Part shown: positions 37,688-46,511 of the stretch, in pieces
Layout: every line of letters begins with the position of its first letter
Numbering within the stretch: position 1 is the first letter of the stretch
From: Bradyrhizobium diversitatis
Lineage (GTDB): Bacteria; Pseudomonadota; Alphaproteobacteria; Rhizobiales; Xanthobacteraceae
Reading direction: 5' to 3'
NCBI RefSeq assembly: GCF_016031635.1
Contig: NZ_JACEGD010000019.1
Location: 1-64,000 of the forward strand
Length of the DNA: 64,000 nt
The notes under the pieces: model-generated
Databases searched by the model: none
Told to the model about the DNA's origin: nothing
The model's input: only the letters and a program-made list of their open reading frames with translations
Made by a program: the position numbers and the translations under genes

Positions 37688-40600
37688 TTATTCAGCCGCT
37701 TCAGCAAGCGGAATTGCTGGATGTTCATCGCTGCCATGCTGCGGCGCGGCGGGCTGCTCGGGCGTACCGGCCTCGTCCAGGCTCTTGCGGAACCAGAGGG
37801 CATAGAGGCCCGGCAGGTACAGCAGGGTCAGGAAGGTCGCGACGAACAGGCCGCCCATGATGGTGATCGCCATCGGGCCCCAGAACGCCGACCGCGACAG
37901 CGGGATCATGGCGAGGATGGCGGCGAGCGCCGTCAGCACCACCGGACGGGCGCGGCGGACGGTGGCTTCCACGATCGCCTCGCGCCGGGTCAGGCCGTGC
38001 GAGACATCGGTCTCGATCTGGTCGACCAGGATGACGGTGTTGCGCATGATCATGCCGGCGAGCGCGATCAGGCCAAGCAGCGCCACGAAGCCGAACGGGG
38101 CATTGGCGACGTTGAGGCCGAGCGAGGCACCGACGATGCCGAGCGGCGCGGTCAGGAACACCAGGATCAGGCGCGAGAAGCTCTGCAGCTGGATCATCAG
38201 CAGCGTCAGCATCACCATGACCATCACCGGGAAGAGGATGAAGATCGAGGCGTTGCCCTTGGCGGATTCCTCGAACGCCCCGCCCGGCTCGATCCGGTAG
38301 GCCGGCTCGAGGTGGTCCTTGATCGCCTTCAGCTTCGGCGTGATCTGGTTGGTGACATCGGGCGCCTGCACGCCGTCGACGACGTCGGAGCGCACGGTGA
38401 TCGCCATGTCGCGGTTGCGCCGCCACATGATCGGCTCCTCGTGGGCATACTCGATCTTGGCGATCTGCTGCAGCGGCACGGCAACGCCATTGCGCGAGGT
38501 GATGGTGAGATCACCGACACCGCCGAGGTCGAGGCGTTCGGACGGGATCGCGCGGGCGACTACGCCGACCTTCTCGATGCCGTCGCGCACGGTGGTGACC
38601 TGCGAGCCCGAGATCAGCATCGCCAGTGCCTGCGAGACGTCCTGCGGGGTGAGACCCATGGCGCGGGCGCGGTCCTGGTCGACGACGAGCTTGAGGTAGG
38701 GCGACTGCTCGTTCCAGTCGAGCTGGACATCCTTGACGCTCTTGTTCTCCCGCATGACGTCGCGGACCTGGTAGGCGATCTCGCGGACCTTGTTGGCATC
38801 GGGGCCGATCACGCGGAACTGCACGGGGAAGCCGACCGGCGGACCGAAGTTGAAGCGGTCGACGCGCACGCGCGCCTCGGTCAGGAAGCCCTCGGCAGCC
38901 GCGGTCTCGATCTTGGCCTTGATGCGCTCGCGCGCCTCGACGCCCTTGGCGACGATGACGATCTCGGCAAAGGCCTCGTTCGGAAGCTGCGGGTTGAGGC
39001 CGAGCCAGAAGCGCGGCGAGCCCTGGCCGACATAGGCGGTATAGGTCTCGATGTCCTTATCGTCCTTCAGCAGCGTTTCGGCCTTCTTCACCGCCTTCTC
39101 GGTGACGTTGAAGGCGGTGCCCTCGGGCAGGCGCAACTGGAGGAACAGCTCGGGCCGCTCCGAGAGCGGGAAGAACTGCTGCTGGACCTGGCCGAAGCCG
39201 ACGATCGACGCGATGAAGACGCCGACGGTCGCGGCCACCACGGTGATGCGGTGGTTGACGCACCATTTCACGATGGCGCGCAAGCCGCGGTACATGCGGG
39301 TCTCGTAGACCGCATGCGGATCATGGTTGTGGTGCGCCTTCATCTCGGGCAGCAGCTTGACGCCGATATAGGGCGTGAAGATCACCGCCACGAACCAGGA
39401 GGCGACCAGGGCGATCGCCACGATCCAGAAGATGCTGCCGGCATATTCGCCGACCGCGGAATTGGCAAAGCCGATGGGGAGGAAGCCAGCGGCCGTGACC
39501 AGCGTTCCCGTGAGCATCGGAAACGCAGTAGATTCCCAGGCAAAGGACGCCGCGCGCATGCGGTCCCAGCCCTGCTCCATCTTCACCACCATCATCTCGA
39601 CCGCGATGATGGCGTCGTCGACGAGCAGGCCGAGCGCGATGATCAGCGCGCCGAGCGTGATGCGGTGCAGGTCGAGCGACATCGTGTTCATGACGATGAA
39701 GACGATGCCGAGCACCAGGGGCACCGACAGCGCGACCACGATGCCGGTGCGCCAGCCGAGGGCCAGGAACGAGACGAACAGCACGATGACGAGCGCTTCC
39801 ATGAAGGAGTGCACGAACTCGCCGACGGCGTGCTCGACCACCTTGGGCTGATCGGCGATCAGCTTGACGTCGACGCCCTGCGGCACGGCCTTCATGAACT
39901 CGTTGGTCGCCTTCTCCACCTCCTTGCCGAGCTCGAGGATGTTGGCGCCCTTGGCGGTGACGACGCCGATGCCGATGGCGGGCTTGCCCTCCTGGCGCAC
40001 GACGAAGCTCGGCGGATCGACATAGCCATGGGTGACGGTGGCGATGTCCCCTAAGCGGAACACACGGCCGTTGCTCTCGACCGGCGTTTCGGCGACGGCC
40101 TTGGCGCCGTCGAGCGCGCCGGTGACGCGCAGCGGCACGCGCTGCGAGGAGGTCTCGACCGTGCCGGCCGGCGTCACGTTGTTCTGCTTGGCGAGCGAAT
40201 CGAACAGCGCCTGCGGCGTGATGCCGAGCGTGGCGAGCTTGGCGTGGCTGAACTCGACGAAGATGCGCTCGTCCTGATTGCCGTAGACGTCGACCTTGGT
40301 GACGCCGGGCACCTTCAGCAGGCGCTGGCGGAAACCTTCGGAGACCTTCTTGAGCTGGGCATAATCGGCGCCGTCGCCGGTCATCATGTAGAGGATGGAA
40401 TCGACGTCGGAGAACTCGTCGTTGACGACGGGCCCGAGGATGCCGGACGGCAGCTGGCCCTGCACGTCGACCAGCTTCTTGCGCAGGAGGTAGAAGAGAT
40501 AGGGCACGTCCTTCGGCGGCGTGTTGTCGCGGAACGTGACCTGGAGCGCGGTGAAGGCGGGCTTGGAATAGGTCTGCACCTTCTCGAAATAGGGCAGCTC

Positions 40601-40825
40601 CTGGATCTTCTTCTCGATGGGATCGGCGACCTGGGTCTGCATCTCCTGCGCGGTCGCGCCGGGCCAAATCACGGAGACGTTGACCACCTTCACCGTGAAG
40701 AACGGATCTTCGGCGCGGCCGAGCTTCTCATAGGAGAAGAAGCCGGCGACGCCGAGCACGATCATCAGGAAGAGAACCAGCGTCGGATGGCTGACGGCCC
40801 AGGCCGAAAGGTTGAAGCGCTTCAT
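37688..40825 (-). CDS. RND efflux pump inner-membrane transporter
   Basis: A 1045-residue RND transporter with twelve predicted membrane helices and two large periplasmic loops. The N-terminal motif EDPFFTVKVVNVSVIWPGAT and the TM4 proton-relay aspartates (LLVDDAIIAVEMM) are visible. Subgroup resemblance is to the VexF/CusA-like or MexK-like drug transporters with an EDP start, not to the AcrB type. It forms the pump with the periplasmic adaptor encoded upstream; an outer-membrane channel gene is not present in the window. The 261 bases between adaptor and transporter contain two palindromic repeats. Confidence 0.92.
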   Translation of the reverse strand: MKRFNLSAWAVSHPTLVLFLMIVLGVAGFFSYEKLGRAEDPFFTVKVVNVSVIWPGATAQEMQTQVADPIEKKIQELPYFEKVQTYSKPAFTALQVTFRDNTPPKDVPYLFYLLRKKLVDVQGQLPSGILGPVVNDEFSDVDSILYMMTGDGADYAQLKKVSEGFRQRLLKVPGVTKVDVYGNQDERIFVEFSHAKLATLGITPQALFDSLAKQNNVTPAGTVETSSQRVPLRVTGALDGAKAVAETPVESNGRVFRLGDIATVTHGYVDPPSFVVRQEGKPAIGIGVVTAKGANILELGKEVEKATNEFMKAVPQGVDVKLIADQPKVVEHAVGEFVHSFMEALVIVLFVSFLALGWRTGIVVALSVPLVLGIVFIVMNTMSLDLHRITLGALIIALGLLVDDAIIAVEMMVVKMEQGWDRMRAASFAWESTAFPMLTGTLVTAAGFLPIGFANSAVGEYAGSIFWIVAIALVASWFVAVIFTPYIGVKLLPEMKAHHNHDPHAVYETRMYRGLRAIVKWCVNHRITVVAATVGVFIASIVGFGQVQQQFFPLSERPELFLQLRLPEGTAFNVTEKAVKKAETLLKDDKDIETYTAYVGQGSPRFWLGLNPQLPNEAFAEIVIVAKGVEARERIKAKIETAAAEGFLTEARVRVDRFNFGPPVGFPVQFRVIGPDANKVREIAYQVRDVMRENKSVKDVQLDWNEQSPYLKLVVDQDRARAMGLTPQDVSQALAMLISGSQVTTVRDGIEKVGVVARAIPSERLDLGGVGDLTITSRNGVAVPLQQIAKIEYAHEEPIMWRRNRDMAITVRSDVVDGVQAPDVTNQITPKLKAIKDHLEPAYRIEPGGAFEESAKGNASIFILFPVMVMVMLTLLMIQLQSFSRLILVFLTAPLGIVGASLGLNVANAPFGFVALLGLIALAGMIMRNTVILVDQIETDVSHGLTRREAIVEATVRRARPVVLTALAAILAMIPLSRSAFWGPMAITIMGGLFVATFLTLLYLPGLYALWFRKSLDEAGTPEQPAAPQHGSDEHPAIPLAEAAE

Positions 40826-40880
40826 CGCTCTCTCCGAAAAGAAGATCCAGTTGCAAATACGACAGCCGCTCTATTCACCC

Positions 40881-40946
40881 CGTCGTCGCGAGGCAGCGAA
40901 GCAATCCAGGGGGCTGGGCAGGTTCTGGATCGCTTCGCCGCTTCAG
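40881..40946. repeat. palindromic intergenic repeat, family B, diverged
   Basis: Contains CGTCGTCGCGAGGCAGCGAAG with GCAATCCAG, and then TCTGGATCGCTTCGCC in inverted order. It is a shortened relative of the copy at 17390-17474. It lies inside the efflux operon, between adaptor and transporter genes. Confidence 0.7.
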
Positions 40947-41005
40947 CCTTTGCTTAGGGACAAAGGCCGAAACTCACCTCACACGACGTAACTCGATTTC
41001 TCTTT

Positions 41006-41083
41006 GTCATTCCGGGGCGCCCATAGGGCGAACCCGGAATCTCGAGATTCCGGGCTCGGTGCTCCGCACCGCCCCGGAATGAC
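41006..41083. repeat. palindromic intergenic repeat, family A, short form
   Basis: 78 bases, starting GTCATTCCGGGGCGCCCAT and ending CACCGCCCCGGAATGAC, with the perfect palindrome GGAATCTCGAGATTCC in the centre. It starts three bases beyond the adaptor stop and lies within the efflux operon, so it would be transcribed and could form a long RNA hairpin. Confidence 0.88.
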
Positions 41084-41086
41084 AAA

Positions 41087-42193
41087 CTAAAAACTCAGCG
41101 ACGACACGACCCGCACCCGCTGGCCCGGATCGAGCTTCTGCACGCCGAGGGCGACGATCTTGTCGCCCTCCTCGACACCGCCCGTGATGACGACGTCCTT
41201 GCTCTCGTAGGACTTCACCGCCACCGGCTTGAGCGTGACGCCGCCGTTGTCGTCGACGACATAGAAGGACGGCTTGCCGCCTTCGTTGAACAGCGCCGAC
41301 AGCGGCAGCCGGGCGACGCGCTCGGTCGCGGCGTCAGACAGCGTCAGCGTCGCAGTCATGCCGAGCGCGACCTTGTCGTCGGCCTCGGGCAGCGAGAACT
41401 TTGCCAGATAGGTGCGCGTGGCCGGGTCGGCCGCCGGCGCGATCTCGCGCAGCTTGGCCGCATACTTCTTGTTCGGCTCGGACCAAAGAGTGACGCTGGC
41501 GACGCCCGACTTGGCGCGTCCGACCAGCGTCTCAGGGATCGCGACGACCGCTTCCTTTTCGGCAAAGCGGGCGACACGGATCGAGGCCTGGCCCGCGGCA
41601 ACCACCTGGCCGGGCTCGATCAGCGTTGCGGTGACGACGCCTCGGGCGTCGGCGTTGAGCGTCGCGTAGGAAAGGGAGTTCTTGGTCAGTTCGACCGAGC
41701 GCTCGGCCCGGTTCAGGCGCGCACGGGCCTCGTCGGCGGCGGCGCGACTCGAATCCAGTTGCGCATCGGTGGTCCAGCCCTTGGCCTTCAGGTCCTTGGC
41801 GCGCTGCTCGGCGGCGGCGGCCTGGGCCAGCACACCGGTCGCGGCAGTCTGCTCGGCGACGGCCTGCTCGGCCTGAAGCTTCAGGTCGACCTCGTCGAGG
41901 GTGGCCAATGGCTGGCCGACTTCGACGGTCTGGCCGACCTCGACCAGGCGCTTGGCAACCTTGCCGGCGACGCGGAAGCCGAGATCGCTCTCGATCCGCG
42001 GCCTGATGGTGCCGACGAAGCTGCGCTCCGGCGTCTCCGCACTATAATGCGCGGTCGCAACCAAAACCGGCCGCGGCGGCTCCGCCTTCTCGGCAACAGT
42101 ATCATTGCACCCGGCCAGGGCTGCGGCCATCAGAGCCAGCGACACACCCGCCAAGAGCCTGGAATAGCTGGATAAAACCGACCGGACGAACAT
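41087..42193 (-). CDS. RND efflux periplasmic adaptor (lipoprotein)
   Basis: A 368-residue membrane fusion protein. It starts with a lipoprotein signal (VSLALMAAALAGC, lipobox LAGC with Cys at about 28), followed by the barrel-sandwich and hairpin domains: SFVGTIRPRIESDLGFRVAG, a coiled-coil region rich in Ala and Lys, and LIEPGQVVAAGQASIRVA. It links the RND transporter to an outer-membrane channel. The ATG at 42193 has GGAG nine bases upstream; an ATG at 42211 is less favourable. First gene of the operon adaptor, transporter, TetR. Confidence 0.92.
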   Translation of the reverse strand: MFVRSVLSSYSRLLAGVSLALMAAALAGCNDTVAEKAEPPRPVLVATAHYSAETPERSFVGTIRPRIESDLGFRVAGKVAKRLVEVGQTVEVGQPLATLDEVDLKLQAEQAVAEQTAATGVLAQAAAAEQRAKDLKAKGWTTDAQLDSSRAAADEARARLNRAERSVELTKNSLSYATLNADARGVVTATLIEPGQVVAAGQASIRVARFAEKEAVVAIPETLVGRAKSGVASVTLWSEPNKKYAAKLREIAPAADPATRTYLAKFSLPEADDKVALGMTATLTLSDAATERVARLPLSALFNEGGKPSFYVVDDNGGVTLKPVAVKSYESKDVVITGGVEEGDKIVALGVQKLDPGQRVRVVSSLSF

Positions 42194-42237
42194 CGAAGGA
42201 CACTCCTGCATCTCGATTTGAGGAATGTCGACTAATC

Positions 42238-42263
42238 ACTGACGAAAGTCAATAATCGTCAGT
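42238..42263. promoter_or_regulatory. palindromic operator of the efflux operon
   Basis: A perfect inverted repeat ACTGACGA-N10-TCGTCAGT lies 45 bases upstream of the adaptor ATG. Half-site length and spacing fit TetR-family operators. The TetR gene is at the far end of the operon, so this site would allow feedback control. Identity is inferred from position. Confidence 0.6.
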
Positions 42264-42330
42264 CATCAGGAAAGCGTGATCGTTAAGCGGTGGTAAGGAT
42301 TGGGACGGCCATGTTGCGAAGGTGCGCTTG

Positions 42331-42427
42331 TAGGGCGGGCAACGCGGAGCGTGCCCCCCCAACCCGGCCAGCGTAGGGAGATGGTGGGCACGGCGCGCAA
42401 GGGCACGCGCCTTTGCCCTCCCTATAA
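42331..42427. repeat. palindromic intergenic repeat, family D (GTAGGGCGGGCAACGCGGAG ...)
   Basis: The element starts GTAGGGCGGGCAACGCGGAG and ends GCCTTTGCCCTCCCTATA, with inner inverted pairs GCGTGCCC and GGGCACGC. It resembles dispersed repeats common in Bradyrhizobium chromosomes. It lies between the MFS gene end and the efflux operon promoter; only one copy is present in this window. Confidence 0.65.
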
Positions 42428-42447
42428 GGCTTACAAGGCTAGTGCCC

Positions 42448-43788
42448 CTACCGCCCCTGCTCGGCGAACTCGTGCTTGCTGTCGTGGCCGCCGACGAAGA
42501 CCAAAATGCCGGCGATCAGGGGCAGCACGGCGAGGACGAGCAGACCGGTCGAGGTCTGGCCTGTGGCTTCCTTGACCCAGCCGATCAGATAGGGCCCGCC
42601 GAAACCGGCGAGATTGCCGATCGAGTTGATCAGGGCGATCGCGCCCGCCGCCGCCGTGCCGGACAGCCAGGCGGTCGGCAACGTCCAGAACACCCCGAAG
42701 CAGCAGAACACGCCGATCGCGGCGACCGTCAGCGCCACCATCGTCAGGGTGGGATCTGAGAGAGAGGAGGAGATGCCGAGAGCGACGGCTGTGAGCAGCA
42801 GCGGTGCGCCGACATGCATGACGCGCTCGCGACTCGCATCCGAATGCCTCGCCCACAGGACCATGGCAATGGTGCCGAACAGATAGGGGATTGCGGTGAC
42901 GAAACCGGTCTGCGCGTTGGTGAGGCCGAACGCCTTGACGATCTGCGGCAACCAGAACTGCATGCCATACAGCGCGCCGACGAAGCCGAAATAGATCAGG
43001 CTAAGCGCGATCACCTTCGGCGAGGACAGCGCCTCGCCCAGCGACAAGTGCTTCACCGCCTGCTTTGCCGCGATCTCCGAATCGAGTTTCGCCTTCAGCC
43101 AGGCCTTTTGCTCGGCCGAGAGCCAGTCCGCCTTCTCCGGTCTGTCGGTGAGATAGAACCAGGTGACGATGCCGAGCAGCACGGAAGGAACGCCCTCGAT
43201 GATGAACAGCCACTGCCAGCCCTTCAGCCCCATCATGCCGTCGAGCCCGAGCAGCAGGCCCGAGATCGGCGCGCCGATCACGGTCGAGACCGGAACGGCG
43301 ATGGCGAAGGCCGCGAGGAAGCGGGCGCGATATTGGGCCGGATACCAATAGGTGAGATAGAGGATGATTCCGGGGAAAAAGCCGGCCTCGGCGACGCCGA
43401 GCAGGAAGCGCAGCACGTAGAAGCTCGTCACGCCGCTGACCATCGCCATCAGGGCCGAGATGATGCCCCAGGTCACCATGATGCGAGCGATCCAGCGGCT
43501 CGCGCCGAATTTTTCCAGCGCAAGGTTGCTCGGCACCTCGAAGATGAAATAGCCGATGAAGAAGATGCCGGCGCCCCAGGAGAAGATCAGCGGCGTGAAC
43601 TTCAGCTCCGCATTCATGGTCAGCGCGGCGAAGCCGAGATTGACGCGGTCGAGATAGGAGAAGAAGTAGGCCAGCACCAGGAACGGAATCAGGCGCCAGG
43701 AGATGGCGCGGATGGTCGAGGTCTCGATGTCGCTCTTGCTGGCGCTGTTGGCACCGCCGGCAGCACCGGCATAGGTGGTCTGGCTCAT
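42448..43788 (-). CDS. MFS transporter (anion:cation symporter group)
   Basis: A 446-residue transporter with twelve membrane segments. The ACS-family fingerprints are present: LAYFFSYLDRVNLGFAALTM at TM1, and RWIARIMVTWGIISALMAMV, with GVAEAGFFPGIILYLTYWYP. ACS members import organic anions such as phthalate, tartrate, glucarate, hexuronates or vitamin precursors with protons. The substrate is unknown. It diverges from the DUF2809 gene and is separated by a family D repeat from the efflux operon. Confidence 0.9.
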   Translation of the reverse strand: MSQTTYAGAAGGANSASKSDIETSTIRAISWRLIPFLVLAYFFSYLDRVNLGFAALTMNAELKFTPLIFSWGAGIFFIGYFIFEVPSNLALEKFGASRWIARIMVTWGIISALMAMVSGVTSFYVLRFLLGVAEAGFFPGIILYLTYWYPAQYRARFLAAFAIAVPVSTVIGAPISGLLLGLDGMMGLKGWQWLFIIEGVPSVLLGIVTWFYLTDRPEKADWLSAEQKAWLKAKLDSEIAAKQAVKHLSLGEALSSPKVIALSLIYFGFVGALYGMQFWLPQIVKAFGLTNAQTGFVTAIPYLFGTIAMVLWARHSDASRERVMHVGAPLLLTAVALGISSSLSDPTLTMVALTVAAIGVFCCFGVFWTLPTAWLSGTAAAGAIALINSIGNLAGFGGPYLIGWVKEATGQTSTGLLVLAVLPLIAGILVFVGGHDSKHEFAEQGR

Positions 43789-43857
43789 GGCTTCCCCCCC
43801 GGGTTGTTGCTTTTCTAGGGCTGGGTGGCGGTTTTGAGCATCGCGGGCAAAGAGTCA

Positions 43858-44346
43858 ATGGAGCGAGCAATGCGCGGGGCGCAGCCGGATCAACCTGTTG
43901 CGCCGCTCCTGACATCGCTGATCCGCGCCGCCCTCGCCGCGATGGTGATCGTCTGCGGGCTGTGCTTGCGCTGGTACGGCTTTCCGCTCGGGCTTCCGGC
44001 CTTCGTGGTGAAATATGGCGGCTCGCTCTTGTGGGCCACGATGGTGTTCTTGCTGGTCGGGGTTGTGCTGCCGAGGCTGTCGCGGATGCAGATTGCGGCC
44101 ATCGCGGTGGTAATTGCGGTCATCGTGGAATTCTCCCGGCTGGTGCACACGCCATGGCTCGATGCGTTCCGGCTGACAGCGGCCGGCGCGTTGCTGCTCG
44201 GTCGCATATTCTCGCTGTGGAATCTGGTCGCCTACCTCATCGGTATCGTCGTCGGCATCTGGCTCGACAGCCGCGTCGCGAGAAACCGGATTCAGCACCA
44301 GCCAAACACGCTCAATTCGCAACAGGCCGCGTCGACCCGCGAATGA
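43858..44346 (+). CDS. DUF2809 membrane protein
   Basis: A 162-residue protein with four membrane segments. The pattern RWYGFPLGLPAFVVKYGGSLLWATMVF and VIAVIVEFSRLVHTPWLDAFR matches DUF2809 (each quoted partly), a family of unknown function. I placed the start at the ATG 43858, after an AAAGAG site, rather than a GTG at 43825. Its 3' end overlaps the end of the LacI gene on the other strand by 35 bases. Possible C-terminal disordered tail of about 20 residues. Confidence 0.8.
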   Translation: MERAMRGAQPDQPVAPLLTSLIRAALAAMVIVCGLCLRWYGFPLGLPAFVVKYGGSLLWATMVFLLVGVVLPRLSRMQIAAIAVVIAVIVEFSRLVHTPWLDAFRLTAAGALLLGRIFSLWNLVAYLIGIVVGIWLDSRVARNRIQHQPNTLNSQQAASTRE

Positions 44347-45346
44347 TCAGTTCCGTCGGCACGGTGAGACCACGGCCGCGCTCGATCTCGTCGCCGCGCA
44401 TACGCTCGAGCAGCATGGTCGCGGCATGGCGGCCCATCGCCGCGAGATCCCACGCAATCGCCGTAATCGGCGGCGTATGCAGTTCGGCGAGATCCGAATC
44501 GCTGCCGGCCACCACCGAAATCCCGTCCCCGACCGCGATGCCCATCGTTCGCAGCGCTCTCAGGCAACCGCCGAGCATGTCCATCGCCGCGACGAAGAGC
44601 GCCGTCGGGGGATCGGCAAGGCTCATCAGCGACGCCGTCGCCCGATAGGCTTCTTCACTCGAGAGCACATTGTCGCGCAGCAGCCTCGGATCCGGCATGA
44701 CGCCCGCCGCCGCATAGGCCTCACGAAGTCCCTCGAGGCGACTGCGCGACGGGAAGGCCTTGGTGTCGCCGACAAGCACGGCAATTCGCCGGTGCCCAAG
44801 GCCGAGCAGATGGCTCGTAGCGAGGCGCGCGCCCTGGCGATGATCGGCTGTGACGCGATCCAGCGCCTCGATACGATTCCGGTCGATGAGCAGGACCGGC
44901 ATCGGCGCCTCCGACAGCGCTTCGCGCACGTCGCGATGCTGCTCATCGCTCAGCGTCATCATCACGCCATCCACCCGGCGCCTGCGGAAAGCGCTCAACA
45001 GGGCGATCTCGACTTCGGGACGATTGGTCGTGCTCGCCAGCAGCAAGGTGTATCTGGCCTCACGCAGGACCGCTTCGGCCTCCTTGATGAACAGCGCGAA
45101 GCGCGGGATGTCGAAATCACGAATGGCGCAGGCGACGAGCCGCGACCGGCCCGCGCGCATGCTCTGGGCCGTGACGTCGACCTCATAGCCGAGATGCGCC
45201 ATCGCCCTTTCGACGCGCTCGCGCAGCTCCCTGGTCACCGTAGGATGATCGTTGAGCACACGAGATACCGTGCCGACCGCGACGCCGGCCTCCCGGGCGA
45301 CGTCCCTGACCTTCACGGTTTGCGATCGGCGAGCCTGCGCGGGCAT
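44312..45346 (-). CDS. LacI-family transcriptional regulator
   Basis: A 344-residue LacI regulator. The DNA-binding domain VKVRDVAREAGVAVGTVSRV is followed by the hinge helix and a periplasmic-binding-protein-like sensor with SLADPPTALFVAAMDML and IRGSTRP at the end. Two perfect TGAACCGGTTCA palindromes lie upstream, one 10 bases before its start and the second 98 bases further, in the gap to the divergent dehydrogenase. This is the form of self-regulation and control of the neighbour typical of LacI proteins. The inducer is unknown. It converges with the DUF2809 gene. Confidence 0.92.
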   Translation of the reverse strand: MPAQARRSQTVKVRDVAREAGVAVGTVSRVLNDHPTVTRELRERVERAMAHLGYEVDVTAQSMRAGRSRLVACAIRDFDIPRFALFIKEAEAVLREARYTLLLASTTNRPEVEIALLSAFRRRRVDGVMMTLSDEQHRDVREALSEAPMPVLLIDRNRIEALDRVTADHRQGARLATSHLLGLGHRRIAVLVGDTKAFPSRSRLEGLREAYAAAGVMPDPRLLRDNVLSSEEAYRATASLMSLADPPTALFVAAMDMLGGCLRALRTMGIAVGDGISVVAGSDSDLAELHTPPITAIAWDLAAMGRHAATMLLERMRGDEIERGRGLTVPTELIIRGSTRPVAN

Positions 45347-45355
45347 AGCACTATA

Positions 45356-45367
45356 TGAACCGGTTCA
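45356..45367. promoter_or_regulatory. LacI-type operator 1 (TGAACCGGTTCA)
   Basis: Perfect 12-base palindrome with the central CG typical of LacI operators. It lies ten bases upstream of the regulator's ATG, where bound protein would block its own transcription or translation start. Confidence 0.85.
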
Positions 45368-45408
45368 CGCTCCCTGGCAAGGCAGCCTCACCGACATTTG
45401 CCGTTCGA

Positions 45409-45425
45409 TTGAGCAATCTGCTCAA
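45409..45425. promoter_or_regulatory. additional palindrome TTGAGCA-ATC-TGCTCAA between the two operators
   Basis: A perfect seven-base inverted repeat around a three-base centre, close to midway between the two LacI operators. Its binding protein is unknown. It lies in the region that should hold the promoters of the divergent genes. Confidence 0.5.
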
Positions 45426-45453
45426 CAATTGCTTCCGGTGATCGCCCCGCAAA

Positions 45454-45465
45454 TGAACCGGTTCA
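45454..45465. promoter_or_regulatory. LacI-type operator 2 (AATGAACCGGTTCATT core)
   Basis: The palindrome extends to 16 bases (45452-45467), two base pairs more on each side than operator 1. Centre-to-centre distance to operator 1 is 98 bases, about nine helical turns, which permits looping. It lies 119 bases before the start of the divergent dehydrogenase. Confidence 0.85.
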
Positions 45466-45572
45466 TTGACTCCCGCGTCGAACTCAGCACAATGGCGGCG
45501 GTGGGAAGTCGCGCGAGGAGACCTCGCCCTCCATCGGAATCGGACGGGTCGGAGACAGGAGACAGCTCAGCC

Positions 45573-46493
45573 ATGCAGCAGCCCAAGATCGCCTTCGTTG
45601 GATTTGGCGAGGCCGCGCAATGCTTCGCAAAGCATCTCGCGACCCAGACCCGAGCGCGGATCGTCGCATTCTGTCAGGGCAAGACGAACGCGCCGCCCTA
45701 CTCTCGGGCTTTTCGTGCGGTGGCGGCGGATTGTGGCGTCACGCTCGCCGACCGGCTCGAGGACCTCACGGACGCGGACGTGATCTTTTCCGCCGTCGTC
45801 GTTGCCGTCGCGGCTGAGACGGGTGAGGCCATTTCGAAGATCGTCCGTCCCGGCTGTCTCGTGGTGGACATCAACGCTGCGACCCCGCGAACGAAGAAGC
45901 GTGTCGCCGAAGCCGTCGAGGCGCGCGGCGGCCTGTTCGCAGATGCGAATCTGATGGGATCGGTCGACCTCTACGGCGCTGCGGTCCCGCTCTACACATC
46001 CGGCAGCGGCGCCGCACGCTTCGCGGACACCTTCAAACCACTCGGCTTCCGCATCGAGGTGGCCGGTCCCGAAGCCGGGACCGCAGCGGCCGTGAAAATG
46101 CTGCGGAGCGTGGTGACGAAAGGCATGGAAGCGCTGCTGGTCGAGGCGCTGACCGCCGCGACGCTCGCCGGCGTGCGCGACGAAACCATGCGCGGGCTAT
46201 GCGCCTCGATGGATGCCACCACGTTCAGCAAGTTCCTGGACATGTGCGTCCGCTCCGACGTGCTGCATGCCGAACGCCGTGCCGTGGAAATGGACGGCGT
46301 GGCAGCGGGCCTGCGCGAATTGGGCTTTGATCCCGTCATGACGACTGCCACGGCGGCGCGCTTGAAGGTCTCCGCGCGCCTGGGCCTGCGGGAGGAATTC
46401 GCGGAACGCTCTAGCTACTCGGCCGACGAGGTGCTGGACCGATACGCTCATATCGTGTCCGGAGCCTCGGCCGAGCTCGAAGACAGGCCGTAG
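45573..46493 (+). CDS. NAD(P)-binding dehydrogenase, DUF1932 (3-hydroxyisobutyrate dehydrogenase-like)
   Basis: A 306-residue protein. The N-terminal Rossmann motif is KIAFVGFGEAAQCFAKHLA, with CLVVDINAATPRTKKRVAEA after it; the DUF1932 C-terminal domain has VKMLRSVVTKGMEALLVEAL, with the lysine that acts as catalytic residue in this superfamily. Enzymes of the group oxidise beta-hydroxy acids or 6-phosphogluconate-like substrates. The substrate is unknown. It is divergent from the LacI gene and probably its main target. The ATG at 45573 follows a GGAG site; the frame stays open upstream without homology. Confidence 0.88.
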   Translation: MQQPKIAFVGFGEAAQCFAKHLATQTRARIVAFCQGKTNAPPYSRAFRAVAADCGVTLADRLEDLTDADVIFSAVVVAVAAETGEAISKIVRPGCLVVDINAATPRTKKRVAEAVEARGGLFADANLMGSVDLYGAAVPLYTSGSGAARFADTFKPLGFRIEVAGPEAGTAAAVKMLRSVVTKGMEALLVEALTAATLAGVRDETMRGLCASMDATTFSKFLDMCVRSDVLHAERRAVEMDGVAAGLRELGFDPVMTTATAARLKVSARLGLREEFAERSSYSADEVLDRYAHIVSGASAELEDRP

Positions 46494-46511
46494 ACCGGAC
46501 GACGACGACGC

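Noticed and set aside
37619..40054. Open frame of over 800 codons on the plus strand opposite the RND transporter
   Set aside because: Asp/His/Arg-rich translation with no domain, fully opposite a canonical RND gene.
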